Origin: Gloeophyllum trabeum ATCC 11539
Lineage: Eukaryota; Basidiomycota; Agaricomycetes; Gloeophyllales; Gloeophyllaceae
NCBI RefSeq assembly: GCF_000344685.1
Contig: NW_006920418.1
Span: forward strand, 671,620-735,619
Direction of reading: 5' to 3'
DNA length: 64,000 bases
Both the position numbers and the translations under genes were made by a program. A model generated the notes under the pieces. The model was given only the letters and a program-made list of their open reading frames with translations. It made no database searches and had not been told where the DNA came from. Positions 46,400 through 58,587 of the stretch are shown piece after piece (the stretch's first letter is position 1; each line of letters begins with the position of its first letter).

Positions 46400-46667
46400 T
46401 AGAGCCTACATCAGACACCTTCGCTGAGTATGTACGCTCATGTACCCCGCATTGTCGAAGCCCGGTCTGTAACTGTATCACTTATCTTCCATAAACATGT
46501 GCGCTGTGAGCATCAATCGTCCTCCTCGTGAATGAGGGGTTGCGATGAGATGAATGGATACACGCCGGTTAATAAAGCGCGTCACCGCACGTGGCCGCTC
46601 TCTTACATAGGCCTTCGGCTTCAGGACTCCTTGGCATGACCGACTCTCCGTCCCCCCATCTCATTTC

Positions 46668-49340
46668 ATGGGCTCTCCTGGTGCACATAGACTTACACTC
46701 GTGATCCTGCTCGTCGTCAACTGCCTACTGTTCGCTCAGAGTCGGTACGGACAGACTTCCGGGGCGCGACCAGGCAATTTTCTGGGCCGGACACTGCTGA
46801 AGCGGGATGTTGCGGCGTACAACTCGTCCGACTTAAGCTGGAATTTCAATGGTGACGGTTACGGCGACCAGGTAAGTATACATGGTTTATCCGAACTGCA
46901 CGAGTTGTGAATGATTGGTGTCGATCAGTGTTTCCCGCGAGTGATTCCGCTGGAGGAGCAATGCACACATGTCAAGACGGTGTGCCCCGACTCCGACACT
47001 TTCCTTTCAATCCAGTACTTGGAATCGTACTTTTGCTCATCACTGGCTATACGGCCCTTCATCTTCGTTGGGTTGCTCCTATGGCTCGTCTTTTTGTTCT
47101 CGACGCTTGGAATAAGCGCATCCGACTTCTTCTGTCCTAATCTTGCCACTATAGCGCAGCTTCTGGGACTGGATGAGAATGTGGCGGGCGTCACATTCTT
47201 GGCCTTTGGAAACGGCAGCCCAGATATGTTCTCTACCTACTCCGCGATGCGCTCGAACTCAGGCAGTCTGGCGATCGGTGAACTGCTCGGTGCGGCGTCG
47301 TTCATAGTCTCGTGCGTGGTAGGATCCATGTGCATCATCAAGCCGTTCCAGGTGGAGCGATACCCATTCCTGCGAGATGTCGGATTCTTCACTATTGCGG
47401 TTACCCTGCTCATTGTCATCTTGCATGACGGAACGCTTCGGGCTTGGGAGGCCGGCTGCCTCGTTGGTTTGTACATTGCGTATGTAACTCTTGTGGTGAT
47501 AGGGACCTGGTGGGAGAGACGGCGTGCGCACAGGCGCATGAAGGAAGCCTTGATACGTTCCGAGTATCGAGAGGACGAAATACCACAAATGCCGTACTAT
47601 GATGAACAGCCATACCGTGATGATCGTGAGTGCCAAATGTACTCGGACTGGATTTGTACTAAACGCTGTGAAGCGTCCCCATCCCCCGAGCGCAGCACAA
47701 ACTCGCTGTCGGTACCAACTTTCACGCGACCACGAGCAATATCTCAACCAGGGCCCCCTCGGCTAGGCCTGCATACTGACCTTCCCCAACGATCACAGTC
47801 GCGGTCACAGTCGCCATCTCCACGCCTGAGTCAGATGCCTTCGTTCTCACTGATTGGAGCTCTAGAGTTCCGGCAGGTAGTCTCGTCTCTGCAACACCAG
47901 GCAGCGAGTCCGTCTCTCAACATATTCGAGAACCCGGTCACGCCGTACGTCGGCGGCCGCTATTACAGCCAGCCCAGATCGCGACCTCGCACTCCTCTGC
48001 GCACTCCTATCCTACTGGACCACGATCATGAAACCAATCCATGGGATTCTGCGCTGGGCATGCCGCTGAACGAGCGCTCGCCCGAGCTGAATGGACGTGG
48101 AATGTACTCTGATACGTCTCTGCCTCTGCCCGACGGTGCTCAGAGTCCAGTGCCTGTAATCTCCCATACGCCCGCCTCTCCGACTTCGGAAGCAGATACA
48201 GAGTCTCAGCACCGTGGCCCGCCTATTGGTCGTGAACGCATCTGGCATATTCTCGGACGGGCATACCATATCCTTTTCCCCACTTTACATCACTTCAGGT
48301 CCAAGACGTTCATAGGGAAGGTGGCGGCTTTATTCGCTGCGCCAGCTGTCATGGCTCTGACTGTGACATTGCCTGTCATCGTAACGCCTTACGAGGATAG
48401 TCATACGCAAGAGAAGGCGCTTGCCAGTGATTCGAGACTACTGGACTTTGAGGAAGAAGGTATTGAAAGAACGCTCATTGCGGAGGAGGAAGTGCAGGAG
48501 GAAATGCACGAGCTCAAGTTCAACAAGTGGTTGATGGCTGCGCAGTGCGTCTGTGCGCCCTTGTTCTGTGTCGGTGTTCTCTTCAGTAGGTATACCTGAT
48601 CTTCACGTGCAAGTGGCCGAGGATAGCTGAGTCCATACGCTACCCAGATGGTGCAGATCAGCAACTCTGGCTCCTGATGGCCGCGGGTGTTGCAGGTTTG
48701 GCCTGTGCAGCGCTGGTGGCGGTTTTCGCTGACAGGGGAGAGCATCCCACCGCTCGCCTGACGCGTTGCATGATGGGCTTTTTCGTGGCTGTGGTTTGGA
48801 TCATGGCTATCGCTGATGAAGTAGTGAACGTACTCCGGGTAGGTGGGACTCTGCCTCCCTGCGTACAATCCTGCTGAGACAGTTTCCAGACGTTCGGCTT
48901 CATCTTCGGACTATCGGACGCCATCATAGGGCTGACCATATTCGCTGTTGGCAATTCACTTGCTGATTTGGTCGCAAACATGAGCGTAGCTGTAAGCGCC
49001 ATGTCTCATAATCGTGGGGGGAGATGCTCATGCGCTGTCACACTAGGTCTTTGCGCCTATCATGGGATTCTCCGCATGCTTTGGCGGACCTATGCTGAAC
49101 ATGCTCCTAGGCGTTGGAGTCTCCGGGTCCTATATCATCAATCAGAGGCAACGACCATACGACCTGCACTTCTCAAAGACGCTGCTAGTGAGCTCTGGAG
49201 GCCTCCTGGCTATGTTGGTGTCCACTCTAGTGTTCGTCCCATGGAACGGATTCTACCTTACGAGGAGATGGGGCATATTCCTGATATTGTTCTATACCAC
49301 AATCATGGCTACTAACATTATCGTCGAGACGCGTTCATAG
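46668..49340 (+). CDS. Na+/Ca2+-type cation exchanger (NCLX/NCKX-like, CaCA superfamily)
   Basis: Five exons (46668-46871, 46929-48585, 48648-48838, 48890-48991, 49047-49340) sum to 2448 bases, exactly 815 residues plus stop. A signal peptide opens it (LTLVILLVVNCLLFA). The first TM cluster contains the alpha-1 repeat VTFLAFGNGSPDMFSTYSAM. A long cytosolic loop (about residues 230-540) is rich in Ser/Pro/Arg. The second cluster holds the alpha-2 repeat FAVGNSLADLVANMSVA plus GGPMLNMLLGVGVSGSY. The GNGSPD and GNSLAD cores carry the cation-coordinating acidic residues. It probably exchanges Ca2+ for monovalent cations at an organelle or plasma membrane; the subfamily resembles mitochondrial NCLX and yeast Ecm27. 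Confidence 0.87.
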
Positions 49341-49576
49341 ACTATGCTTCAGGTTGGACTTTGCTTTGACTATCTACCGTAATGTGCTAAATGTAATTTG
49401 GATTCATTTGCCTGCTACCACACGATCCAGCATATTGCGGGGCTAAAACGGCGGTGCTGCTGCCATCATCTACGGTGAGACCGATATCACAATAGCCAAC
49501 AAACTTCATGCCTCCTCATTTCTCGGGAAAGGATTATCTGGAAGATTGCTGCAAAAGGGCATGAAGCCAAAACAAA

Positions 49577-49684
49577 TCCTTCGGGCCGGGATCGAACCAG
49601 CGACATCAAGATTTCGTAAATGAAGATTACGCAGGAAATTCCGCCATTACAGTCTTGCGCTCTTCCAACTGAGCTACCGAAGGA
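49577..49684 (-). tRNA. tRNA-Tyr (GTA) with intron
   Basis: On the minus strand the acceptor stem TCCTTCG (49684-49678) pairs with CGAAGGA (49583-49577). The D arm GTAGCTCAGTTGGAAGAGC and the T-arm GGTTCGATCC are both present. The anticodon stem CAAGA/TCTTG encloses loop CTGTAAA, anticodon GTA at 49650-49648. The loop is interrupted one base after the anticodon by an intron of about 32 bases, the canonical eukaryotic tRNA-intron position and usual for tRNA-Tyr. CCA is not encoded, as expected. Confidence 0.88.
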
Positions 49685-50088
49685 CACAACAGAATGTCTA
49701 CAAGGGATTTATACATATATTTAATTGGGAAACTGCTAGGCAGCCCTGCGTCTGGGTCCAATATATCATTCTGCAAGGCAACGTACGACAGTCCGTAGTG
49801 TTAACGGCATCGTTGAACTGCTCGGGACGCTCGAGGGGATAAAACGGAACCGCCTTCATACATGAATTCTCCTTGCATAGGCAGCCCATCACGCTCGCAT
49901 GTACGGATCCTTCAAATGGAGTCTCCTTGGAAGACACTGCTGCACAATTACGTGCATGGAAAATCTAGTGCCCAACAAACAGAGCTTACTGCTTTCCATA
50001 GGACGACGGTAATATGATAAGACAGATCAAACGTACAACGTTGACGGCCACTTGTTACAAACGAATATTACAGATCAGTCATTGCCCT
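49685..50088. other. Intergenic, no gene recognised
   Basis: About 400 bases containing the upstream flank of the tRNA and the 3' UTR of the DM9 gene. No motif or repeat seen. Confidence 0.35.
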
Positions 50089-50969
50089 TCACTTCCAGCA
50101 GCTAGAGAATATCGGTGAGCATTATAGACGACTCGCAGTTAAATCGACATACAGAATAGCATAGTTCTCCCGAATGGTATGCTCAGCTCCGCCAAATGCT
50201 ACATTACAGCCTCCCTGTGTTTTTTCTCAGTTTATGAAAAGATGATTGCGAGGTGGTCAATGGCACGTACAAGATGCTCCCCAGTCTTCCCTGGTACATG
50301 AATGCCACTGACCTGAGCAAGGGCGTGATACAGCTTGGCCCCGTGCTCTTCGTACCCTCCTTCTACAGGCCTCCGCCCGTCAGGAATCCGACCATGTGAA
50401 GTCGGGACCCATTCCATGGTCTCGGGAGTGAACGGCAGCAAATCGTACCGGCCATTGTGCTCATGCTCCCCGCCTCCGTAGGGCACGCGACAGGGAGGAT
50501 TGAGGCTAGGCACGATCTTGCAGGGATGGACCGAGTTCGGGAAGAGCGCGGATCCGAGAAACACAGGAGATTGCCCATCTGCATCAAAGCACGGTGGGCG
50601 TCCTGCCTGCTCCAAGGGAGGAAATGCGGAAGTGGTCGTTAAAGGTAATCGATATCCAGACGGCGGAGGCGCTGGTGCACTGTACGGAGGCGGGTGCTCG
50701 CTGGCGCGGTGTTCCCCACCGACAGGAAACTGCGGTCTGTCAGATTCACTCGCCATGGGATTCTGAGCGTGCTGGTTGCCCCTACTGACGCCCGGTAATG
50801 GGAAGCCAGGCGAGGGAATATGCCCTGATGGGTGGTGCACAGGAGTCGGGAACGCGGCATGACCAGCGCGGTGATGCTTATCCTTCTTCGGTTTATAGCC
50901 GGAATCACTGTCAGAAGACGAAGATGAAGAAGACGAGTCGACGCTGCGACGGCGAGGACGAGGAGACAT
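50089..50969 (-). CDS. DM9-repeat (DUF3421) protein
   Basis: Three exons (50271-50969, 50153-50214, 50089-50101) sum to 774 bases, exactly 257 residues plus stop. The N-terminus is a low-complexity Ser/Asp run and a Pro/His/Gly-rich region. The C-terminal half is a DM9 module: GSALFPNSVHPCKIVPSLNP, CRVPYGGGEHEHNGRYDLLP, EWVPTSHGRIPDGRRPVEGG and HTIRENYAILCWK. DM9 proteins bind mannose-type glycans in animals; in fungi they are common but unstudied. The last exon is only 13 bases and supplies the conserved CW end. No signal peptide, so it is probably cytosolic. Confidence 0.82.
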
Positions 50970-51329
50970 GCTGGTCAATGGGAGTGATTAGAGCATACGC
51001 TTGCACTTGCAAGTTATATAAGTCTTTGCGACACTGCCGCTGCAAGCTCAAGGCTATGCCCAATAGTACTGCTCGGTCGGAAAGCTTCAGCAGTGCAGGT
51101 TGTGTATAGTTATCACAGCCCCGCAGGATAAGAAGAAGAGAAAAGCATCGAAAGCGCAGACGCGATCCAAGGGAGACAACTTGGGCACAGCTGGCACAGG
51201 ATCCGGATAAACATGGACATAACCCAGGTAGCGGCGGCCGATTTGTACAGACTTAGGATATCCGAGATGTAGCCAATGAAGCAGCAAACCCTGTTGTGTG
51301 ATACAGCTTCTATTAACCCATTCGCGCGA

Positions 51330-54300
51330 TTACTTATTACGCTTCCCTCCCCTCCTAGTCCTGGGTGTCGAAGGTACTGGCGGACCGGGCGGCAAATCCA
51401 TCTCTTCCCAATCGCCTGAATCTGGAGGAGGCAAGTTGAAGGGAGCGGCTGGTCCCTTTCGTGACGGCACAGGTGACAAGGGAGGGTGCGCATCATGTGA
51501 AGGCAACGGTGATATTTCACTATTAGTGGTGACATGGTCATCCCGCTGCTCCGGGGATGGTGCCCCGATTGACAGAGAACTCATCGATTGCACGATTGAT
51601 CTATCCAGCAGAGAAGGTATGACTTCATGATAGAACTAAGGAGACGGTGCACATACCGAGCTTCATGTCGTCGTCGTCTGGCCCACTCCTTACAGCTCTC
51701 CCTAAATTCGGCCAGCATACCAGCCAGGTCATTGTAAAACTAGAGCAATGTCAACACGGAACACCGAATATTCTTACGTTCCACCTAACTTGTATGCCCT
51801 CTTCAAGGTTCCTTCTGATTTCTCTATACTTGTGATATGCCAAGTCAAGAGACTGCAGGGCATGCTCTCTCTCCTTGACATTCGGGTCTTCTCTGCGAGA
51901 CTGCAGGAACGAGTCGTTCCGAGCCTGACGGCACGTGTCAGAGTCATTGACAATGCTACTTGTCAGAAGAGGATCAGACCTTGATAGCTGTTAACAGCTC
52001 TTGTTGTTGCTTCTCTGCGTCGTCAATGCCCTGCCGGAACTTCTCGTACTTCGCCAGTTCTTCGTCAAAATCGTTCTCGAACATTGCTGGAGTCACTTCT
52101 TTCCATTGCGCAATGTTCCCAGCGACCTTGAGTATTCTGGGTTTGATGTCATCGGCTTCAGCAAGTCTCCGGGCTCTCTCTACAAGCTGAGACCGGGTAC
52201 GTATTACATCGTCCAAGTTTTCCAATAAGACCCTTAGAGCTCTTGCATTCGCCTGCGTCTGATTCGAAGTTGCCGCGCGTCCGGTGCTTGACGGGATCGA
52301 CGCCTCCAAATCTTCCTACAGCCCAATCGACCTCAGTTTGATCCACTCAACACCAGCGACTAACGAACCTTATCCCAAGTGAGTTCAATAATGTTCCTCT
52401 CCCAGTCATCCCACTTGCGGCGCACAACTTCATCACTTTCCACGGCCTGCGATAAGATAGCTCGGTAACGATCCGCCTTACTAATAAGGTCCTTATTGGC
52501 TTCGTGGGATGGGGGCCGTATGCTGGGATTATCTCGCTGGAAGTCTTCGTCTTCTTCAGCTTCCTGATCGAGGATATCTAGAGCCTACGCGACAAGAATC
52601 ATCAGCAGAAACCTCGCAAGTTGCATGAAACCTCGCTGACTTCGTTCAAGACTTCGGTATTGCGTGCTGCCAACCTCTTTACTGCCTCGACAGACGTTTC
52701 AATCCAAGCCGGACCGTCAGCAAGTCGCACTTCTTCTGATTTCTTTAGTAAGCTTGGTGGCAGTCCTACAGGCTTCTCCAGTGCCTCAAGAGCTGCAGGC
52801 AAGTTCAGTGTGCGTAAGGTCCTGCAGCGTACATCAGTTATGGGGCAAGGACAGCAGAAGCAAGGCCTCTCACTCTCGAGCTTTATCGTCGAGTTCCTGC
52901 GCTCGGTCGAATACGCCATCTTTCAGCGTTTCTTCCTTGCGATTCTGATAGATGTCTGTACATCCGGTAAATCTATCGTCAGGAGACCAATCTGCATACG
53001 TGCTCACCTACTGCTTCACGGGCACCCCAAGCAAGAAGCTCTCCGAAGATGACACCACCATCACCAATAACAGTTGAAGGTTGTAATAGACCGGTCGGTG
53101 TATTACTACCGACGAGCGCTGCTCCGGCTATTACAGGCAAGGCAGACGGGGCAGGCACGTCTTGATGATAGATCAGATCGTTATCTCGTTCCGCTCGCGC
53201 GATATTCTTCTGGACTTCATCTAACAAGGACTGGGTTATGTAAGTCACGACGCTTAATAAAGGGGCTATATTGGACGCACTTTGACGTCCTGCACAACCG
53301 CTGGAGCAATCCCAGCACGTCTGGCAATGTCGTAGCCCTTTTTGGCTAACATGCTCGCTTGGTTCAAGCGCGACAGCTCGTGTCCATATCTGAGTCCCGG
53401 CATGCCTCAGGGACCTCGTATTGGCCCGAATAGTAGAGTAACACAGACCTGGAGACTTCCAAATCATCAACGCTTTTTCTATACTGTGCCACGGCCTCGA
53501 AGTGATATCTCTTGGCCTCACAGTGAGGTATCCAGGTCTGTTCCGCCAGAGTCAGCGCTGAGATAAGCACGGTGATTAGAAGTAGATACCGATGGAAAAG
53601 CGTGCTTAATGGCGGGTGAGGCCTCCCGGATGGCTGTGACGGCTTCTTCGTAGAAGTATGCGACCTACGGATCGACATTGGCTCAAGCTGGTGATGACGG
53701 AAGCAGCCCAAACCCCAACCTTGGCAGCTAACTTAGCAATTACGCCGTTCTTATAATTGTCTACTATCGGTCGGTATCAGGGAGTCAGGACCGACAGCAT
53801 TCCATACCTAGTTTTGCTCTTTGCCATGTGCATTCCTGAGCTTGAGCTAACATCAGTGACTCAAGACTCTTGACGAACGCTTCAGTCAAGTCGAGAGGCA
53901 ACTGTTCCTCTTCTCGAAGGGTATTTCGAAGAGGTGGAACTGCCGAAGAGGCTAAGAAGGCGAAGGTTCCAGCGGCATTCTATTCCGCTGTCATTACTCG
54001 ACCAGGTTCTCCATAACCTTGCCAAGCGCTAAAAGATCCCACTCACCTGATAGTGGGCCAAAGCACGTTTGATGCCTTCGGCATTGGATCTGTCTTCGGA
54101 GGAAGCTAATTGAGAATACAATGCCCCTAGGTTAAAGACGACTGCCGCCCGTTCATATGCAAGGTTCTTTAACGTTATGGGCAAGGAAGAAGGAGAAAAT
54201 GCAGGTGCATATGGGATCTCCAAGCCGATCTGACAAGTGGCTTGTATGAGCTCGCAACGTAGGAAGGGGCGCAAGTATGGACCAACGTCAACTGGTAGTT

Positions 54301-54579
54301 TGGTTAGGATGAACACAAGCTGTGCATGATACCTGCTTGCTTTTTAGTACGCGGCTGGTAGAACAGCGGGCTCTCGACGCACCGCACAGCTGGATCAATG
54401 CGATCAACACGAACAATACCACCAACGCCTTCTTTTCTTGATGTGTCCCACTCATTCAAGTCCCACTTGAATGCATCGGGGTGTGTGTCTGTATGCCTGG
54501 AGTATATATAGTCGCGTGCCGCTTGCTTCAATGGAACGTTATAAGTCTTCTTGAACGGTATAGACAGTTGATTCGACAT
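51330..54579 (-). CDS. palA: BRO1-domain pH-response regulator PalA/Rim20
   Basis: Rim20/PalA is the Alix-like scaffold that binds ESCRT-III and presents the PacC/Rim101 factor for cleavage at alkaline pH. Spliced minus-strand exons start at 54579 (MSNQLSIPFKKTYNVPLKQA). They run through the BRO1 domain: HPDAFKWDLNEWDTSR, LVFILTKLPVDVG, LKNLAYERAAVVFNLGALYS, AVAQYRKSVDDLE, AERDNDLIYHQDVP and GVIFGELLAWGAREA. The long V-shaped coiled-coil part follows (LRTLNLPAALEALEKPVGLP, DDVIRTRSQLVERARRLAEA, MFENDFDEELAKYEKFRQGI). The C-terminus is Pro-rich (MDLPPGPPVPSTPR) and ends RRGGKRNK. Exon borders were not all fixed. Bro1 itself is the main alternative, but size and coiled-coil motifs favour PalA. 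Confidence 0.85.
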
Positions 54580-55494
54580 CGCTGGACTCCTGTGACCCTG
54601 CCCTCACAAAGCCGAAACAGTCTGAGGGCCGCTATGCACAGACGAAGTATTAGAGTCGGATAAAGGATCATATAGGATGCTGCACGAGTGCTGAGCGCGA
54701 AGGCGTCACGTGCCATTTGCCACATTTACCTTCAAGTTAGGGCTTCAACATGAATCGACTGGCTTCACTTTGAGTGAAATTCATACTCATAGGACTAGGC
54801 AAGTCTCTATCCAATTCTTTCAGAGCCTTAGACAGGGCATTTTCTGTAGGAAGCCACAGGCGTATCCTCAGGTGAAGTCGTGATATTTGCGAGGATAACC
54901 CGACACTGAGTGAATAATACATATCATGGTTCAGGGTATCATGCCATTTTCCTATGCACGCTTACGGCAGCACATACCCATCCTAGCATAGATTAGAAGT
55001 CCTCTCCCACAACTCAGGCTCCAATGATATTCCATAACACTGTGACACTTGTAATTTCGTGGACCACCGTCCGACTCCTTGCTGGGTCAGGACCGCAAGA
55101 TCGTCCGGAGGCCTTCCAAGGTGCCATTCTGCATGGGATGAACGCCTGAAAATCGGACATCAAACGTGCGAATCAGCTGTCTTTGTTCATTCGCAATGCT
55201 CCTGGGGTACATCAAGCTATTGCCTGGTCGACCATCTCCGCCGTTTGATTGAAGGCGGCCCCACTGATCTCGAGCTTCTTTACATTCTATAATTCCTCTA
55301 GACTACTTTTACGGAGATCCCCATAGACGCAATTCGGTGGCCGTTATCAAGATACTATGGGCTGTTGGATGAGCCTCCGGTGTGTATGCTGTGTCGTCGC
55401 TAAACGGACTCCGCTTACTTCAGTAAGTCAATAACAAATACTGTGGTAGCATAGGCTATCTGGAAGGGCACGACAGATTTATAAAGGCACTATC
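54580..55494. other. Intergenic, no gene recognised
   Basis: About 0.9 kb with the PalA upstream region and the promoter of the small paralogue. Two short ORFs (54737-54922 minus, containing LWLPTENALSKALKELDRDL; 55059-55292 plus) read somewhat protein-like but have no splice partners or recognised family. Confidence 0.3.
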
Positions 55495-55920
55495 ATGGAC
55501 TATACCAGCAACATGTTCACGTTGTCTAAGCGTCCCACTGATGTCCCCTTCCTCGCCCGTTACGTGAGTCTTCCGAGCACTTACTACCTTGGTTGTGCCT
55601 ACAGCGTCATGTCATATATGAATGCATAGGTGATAGTGACTTTCAAATCACAGTCTTTTGCGCATTCACTGGCCATATCATACTTATATGTCCGGCCAGG
55701 ACCAAGATGTCGAAGTCCGTATCAAAGCCAATGTTTGGGTCATGGGCATTATCATCGGCTTCTGCAAACTAATAAATAAGGTAAGTCGATTCTGCTCCCA
55801 TGGACAACAACTTAATGCTCCTTGGAGGCGACTGGCATGTCTTACGAAGTGGAATACCGTACCCCCGCTGGGCGTGAATGCGGGCGGTTCGAGATGGGAG
55901 ACATAAGACCTAGAATGTGA
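55495..55920 (+). CDS. Small orphan protein, paralogue 1
   Basis: Three exons (55495-55563, 55700-55780, 55828-55920) splice to 243 bases, exactly 80 residues plus stop. The middle exon encodes DQDVEVRIKANVWVMGIIIG followed by FCKLINK. The last gives ATGMSYEVEYRTPAGRECGR and ends DIRPRM. It is paralogous to the gene at 58009-58387: the middle exon has the same length (81 bases) and phase, and the shared core is VRIxxNVWVMGIIxGFxxxxNKxTGMxYxVEYxTPxG. The first exons are unrelated. No family recognised; a small amphipathic or partly hydrophobic protein with no signal peptide. Confidence 0.6.
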
Positions 55921-57292
55921 AGACCATGCGCTGACGATGTCGATGTGTAGTTAGTACCCAGACGTACCAATGCCTGATTTACGAAGCCTCGTATACGTTT
56001 CACGAGAAAGCAGTGACTATCCATTCCAAACATTGTACCAAAGCCGGCGCTCCGCTGCACTCGCCAATCCCGCCGATTGTGTCTGTGGAACCCAATGGTC
56101 CTAACGTCATTGGAATTTCCACCAGCTTCCACTATTCATATTCTGGCGTCAGTGGGACGCCGAGTACCTCGGATCCGTATAATAAAGCAGCCACACCCTA
56201 GGGAACTATGGCAGGAGGCTTCACAAGATCCTGAAACCGTCGGAGCAGGTGCGCGCGACGAGCAGCTGTTAAGCCACGGCCGGACCCTAGTGGCTTAGCG
56301 GTGACGCGGACGCCTCTGGTATCGTAGAAGAAGCCAACGTGCAGTAGGTCCAGGTGTTCACTGAGAACTGTGCCAACTAGGGGAACCGGTGTATGACCGC
56401 TAAAGCAGCCCTTGTGTCGCAAAGAGGCGCTGATTGGCTTGACTTCCCCCAAGGAACAAAACGTGTCCGGCCCTTGAAGAAGGGAAGCAAGCTTGACGTG
56501 ACTTGACTCAGTTCATCATAGCAAGCGCGTCGCAGCACGTCGCTGGGAGACGCCCGTTTTCGGACACCTTCTAGCATCTCCCAGCAGGAACAATCGAGTG
56601 ATAAGCGCCTCAATTGGTTTGACCCGGACTCTGGAGCATAGAGCACACAGACCTTGCATCGATCGGTAGAATCCCAGATGCATATGGAGAAACTTACGTC
56701 CGCTTGAAGGCCCGGTAAAAGTAGAGACACTCCTACACACCAGACACCTTATGGAGCCGGCGTGCCTCAAGCCAGACATGGTACTCAGCATCTGTTGGGA
56801 ACGCAGTTAGCCCAAAGAAAGGCAAGGAAGAGCAAGGGTCGTCGGGTTTGTCGAGGACAACTTGTTGTACAGGTTATAACATATAACTGGGGCTGTTGTA
56901 CTGCGTTGAAGGTGAGCAGCATATTACCAGACGTAAATACCTATCGGAGCGCTCCAGGACATGAATCTGAATGAGGTATTATTAGACCCAGACACAAACT
57001 GCGCGGATTTCTGGTGAACTTGGCTCAATCTATGTATAAAGATGTCAGGAAGATGCTACCGCCGTGGAGTCTGGCCATAGTTGAGATACCTGATCCCTCC
57101 TTGCCGGACCTTCTGCAGGCGTAAGAAGCATAATAGGCAAGCGGGGCACACCGAATCGGAGACTAAGGATGAGCAGCCGGCCATAGCCCAAAGAGAACAC
57201 ACATTGCCTCACGTTAGCGTCCCTAAGCTGACAGTCGAGGCATCACCGCGGGAGATGAGCCGCCATACAAGGCGGAGCATCAACCAGACATC
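55921..57292. other. Intergenic between the small paralogues, left part
   Basis: 1.4 kb without a supportable gene. Short ORFs on both strands (for example 56377-56730 minus and 56762-56974 plus) have no recognised motif or partner exon. Confidence 0.3.
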
Positions 57293-57620
57293 TTACCCAG
57301 CGTCTATGGATAGAAAGTTTGGCAGAATCAAAGAACAGCGAGCATCGAAAACCCACCCTTGACTCGGAGGCGCCGGCTCTCCGGTGTGATATGTTTGTGA
57401 GGAAAACGGGGACGAGTCCCTGAATCACCGAGATGGATTCGTATCAATATAGGTGCCGTGCCCAAGGTAAGATTCTAAGAGTCCAATCTTCGCCGATACT
57501 GGGGCACGACTCATGTCCAGGAATAATATCTTAAAATATAGATCAGAGGATAGAGTCTCGGACAGGATGTTGGTCCCTCTTGCTGACCGCAGCAGGACCA
57601 AGTTGGACGGCACGTCTTCA
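57293..57620 (-). CDS. Unrecognised minus-strand coding fragments
   Basis: Two open stretches join well at a GT-AG intron (donor at about 57427, acceptor near 57377). The upstream stretch contains VPSNLVLLRSARGTNILSET, SSDLYFKILFLDMSRAPV and GLLESYLGHGTYIDTNPSR. The downstream one contains GWVFDARCSLILPNFLSIDA and a stop at 57293. Composition and the clean junction argue for a real gene whose 5' part (57620-57990) I could not assemble; candidate upstream pieces exist in conflicting frames, one with an internal stop. Could be a degraded gene. No family recognised. Confidence 0.3.
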
Positions 57621-58008
57621 GTTGCCTCGCCGCATACACGTTACCTTCCTGTCGACCTCCCACGCACCGCGGACGGACTTGAACCCCGCACCATATCCGT
57701 AAACCAGACGTGCTTCTGTTCTTCCACACACGAAGTTCAGATACCAGGTGCCATTTGTGGAGCGTCGTACCGATCTTGGATGTGCTAGATCGGTGGATAG
57801 CGCGATAACCTGTATTGGTCCGAGTTTCTTGCAATTCCTAGACTAGAACAATGCAGCCAGCGTAATCGCATTACGGCAGGGAATGCGTGGGGCCGATATT
57901 CATTAATGCGGCGGAGGACCTGTCCATAAATACAGCGCAGCTGCATCTTGAAGACATGTAGCGGGCTCGCGCTGACGCCCACACTTCGCCTTCCACACTT
58001 CCCTCATT

Positions 58009-58387
58009 ATGGCCCCGATAACAATGAAGAAGATACAGCCGATGACAGATCTTGTGAGTACCCCTTTGGAAGGTCTTGATCAGTACTAACAGGCCCTACC
58101 TTTTGGAGGTGCTGGTGCGTTTTCCCGGTCATGAAGATAAAAAATCTGTTTGACTCGCAATTGTAGAACCAATCAGTTCAAGTTCGGATCCGCACAAACG
58201 TATGGGTTATGGGTATCATAGTAGGCTTCTTGGAGTGTCTTAACAAGGTAAGAGATAAATCTTGGTGGCGGCGGCGGAAATCTCTGACGGCCTATAGATC
58301 ACTGGGATGGCGTACCAGGTAGAATATACTACACCAATGGGACCGCAGAGAAGCTACTTCGGCCCTGATGATATTCGGTTATCTTGA
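58009..58387 (+). CDS. Small orphan protein, paralogue 2
   Basis: Three exons (58009-58053, 58167-58247, 58298-58387) splice to 216 bases, exactly 71 residues plus stop. The core is NQSVQVRIRTNVWVMGIIVG, FLECLNK, ITGMAYQVEYTTPMGPQRSY, ending DDIRLS. It matches the gene at 55495-55920 exon by exon, with the same 81-base phase-0 middle exon and clear residue identity. It differs completely in the first exon (MAPITMKKIQPMTDL). That pattern, conserved core with unrelated leaders, suggests either exon replacement or poor conservation of the N-terminus. Function unknown. Confidence 0.6.
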
Positions 58388-58587
58388 GAGTGGGTAGGCG
58401 GGAGGGGAGCCCTGCATCGCAACCGCCTAGCCTGGTCCCAGAGGGAGATACTTGGGGAATGTGTGCTTTACATTTTGCTTGGACGGCACAGCATTTAAGG
58501 ATGTAAGGTATAATCACAGACCGTTAAACGTCGAGCGTGTTCATTGTTGGAGTTTGGTTTTGACCCTGCCGCGAAAAGTCCACACCT

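Noticed and set aside
57081..57362. Plus-strand ORF with many charged residues
   Set aside because: Overlaps the minus-strand fragments that show a clean intron junction and better protein-like composition; likely a shadow.
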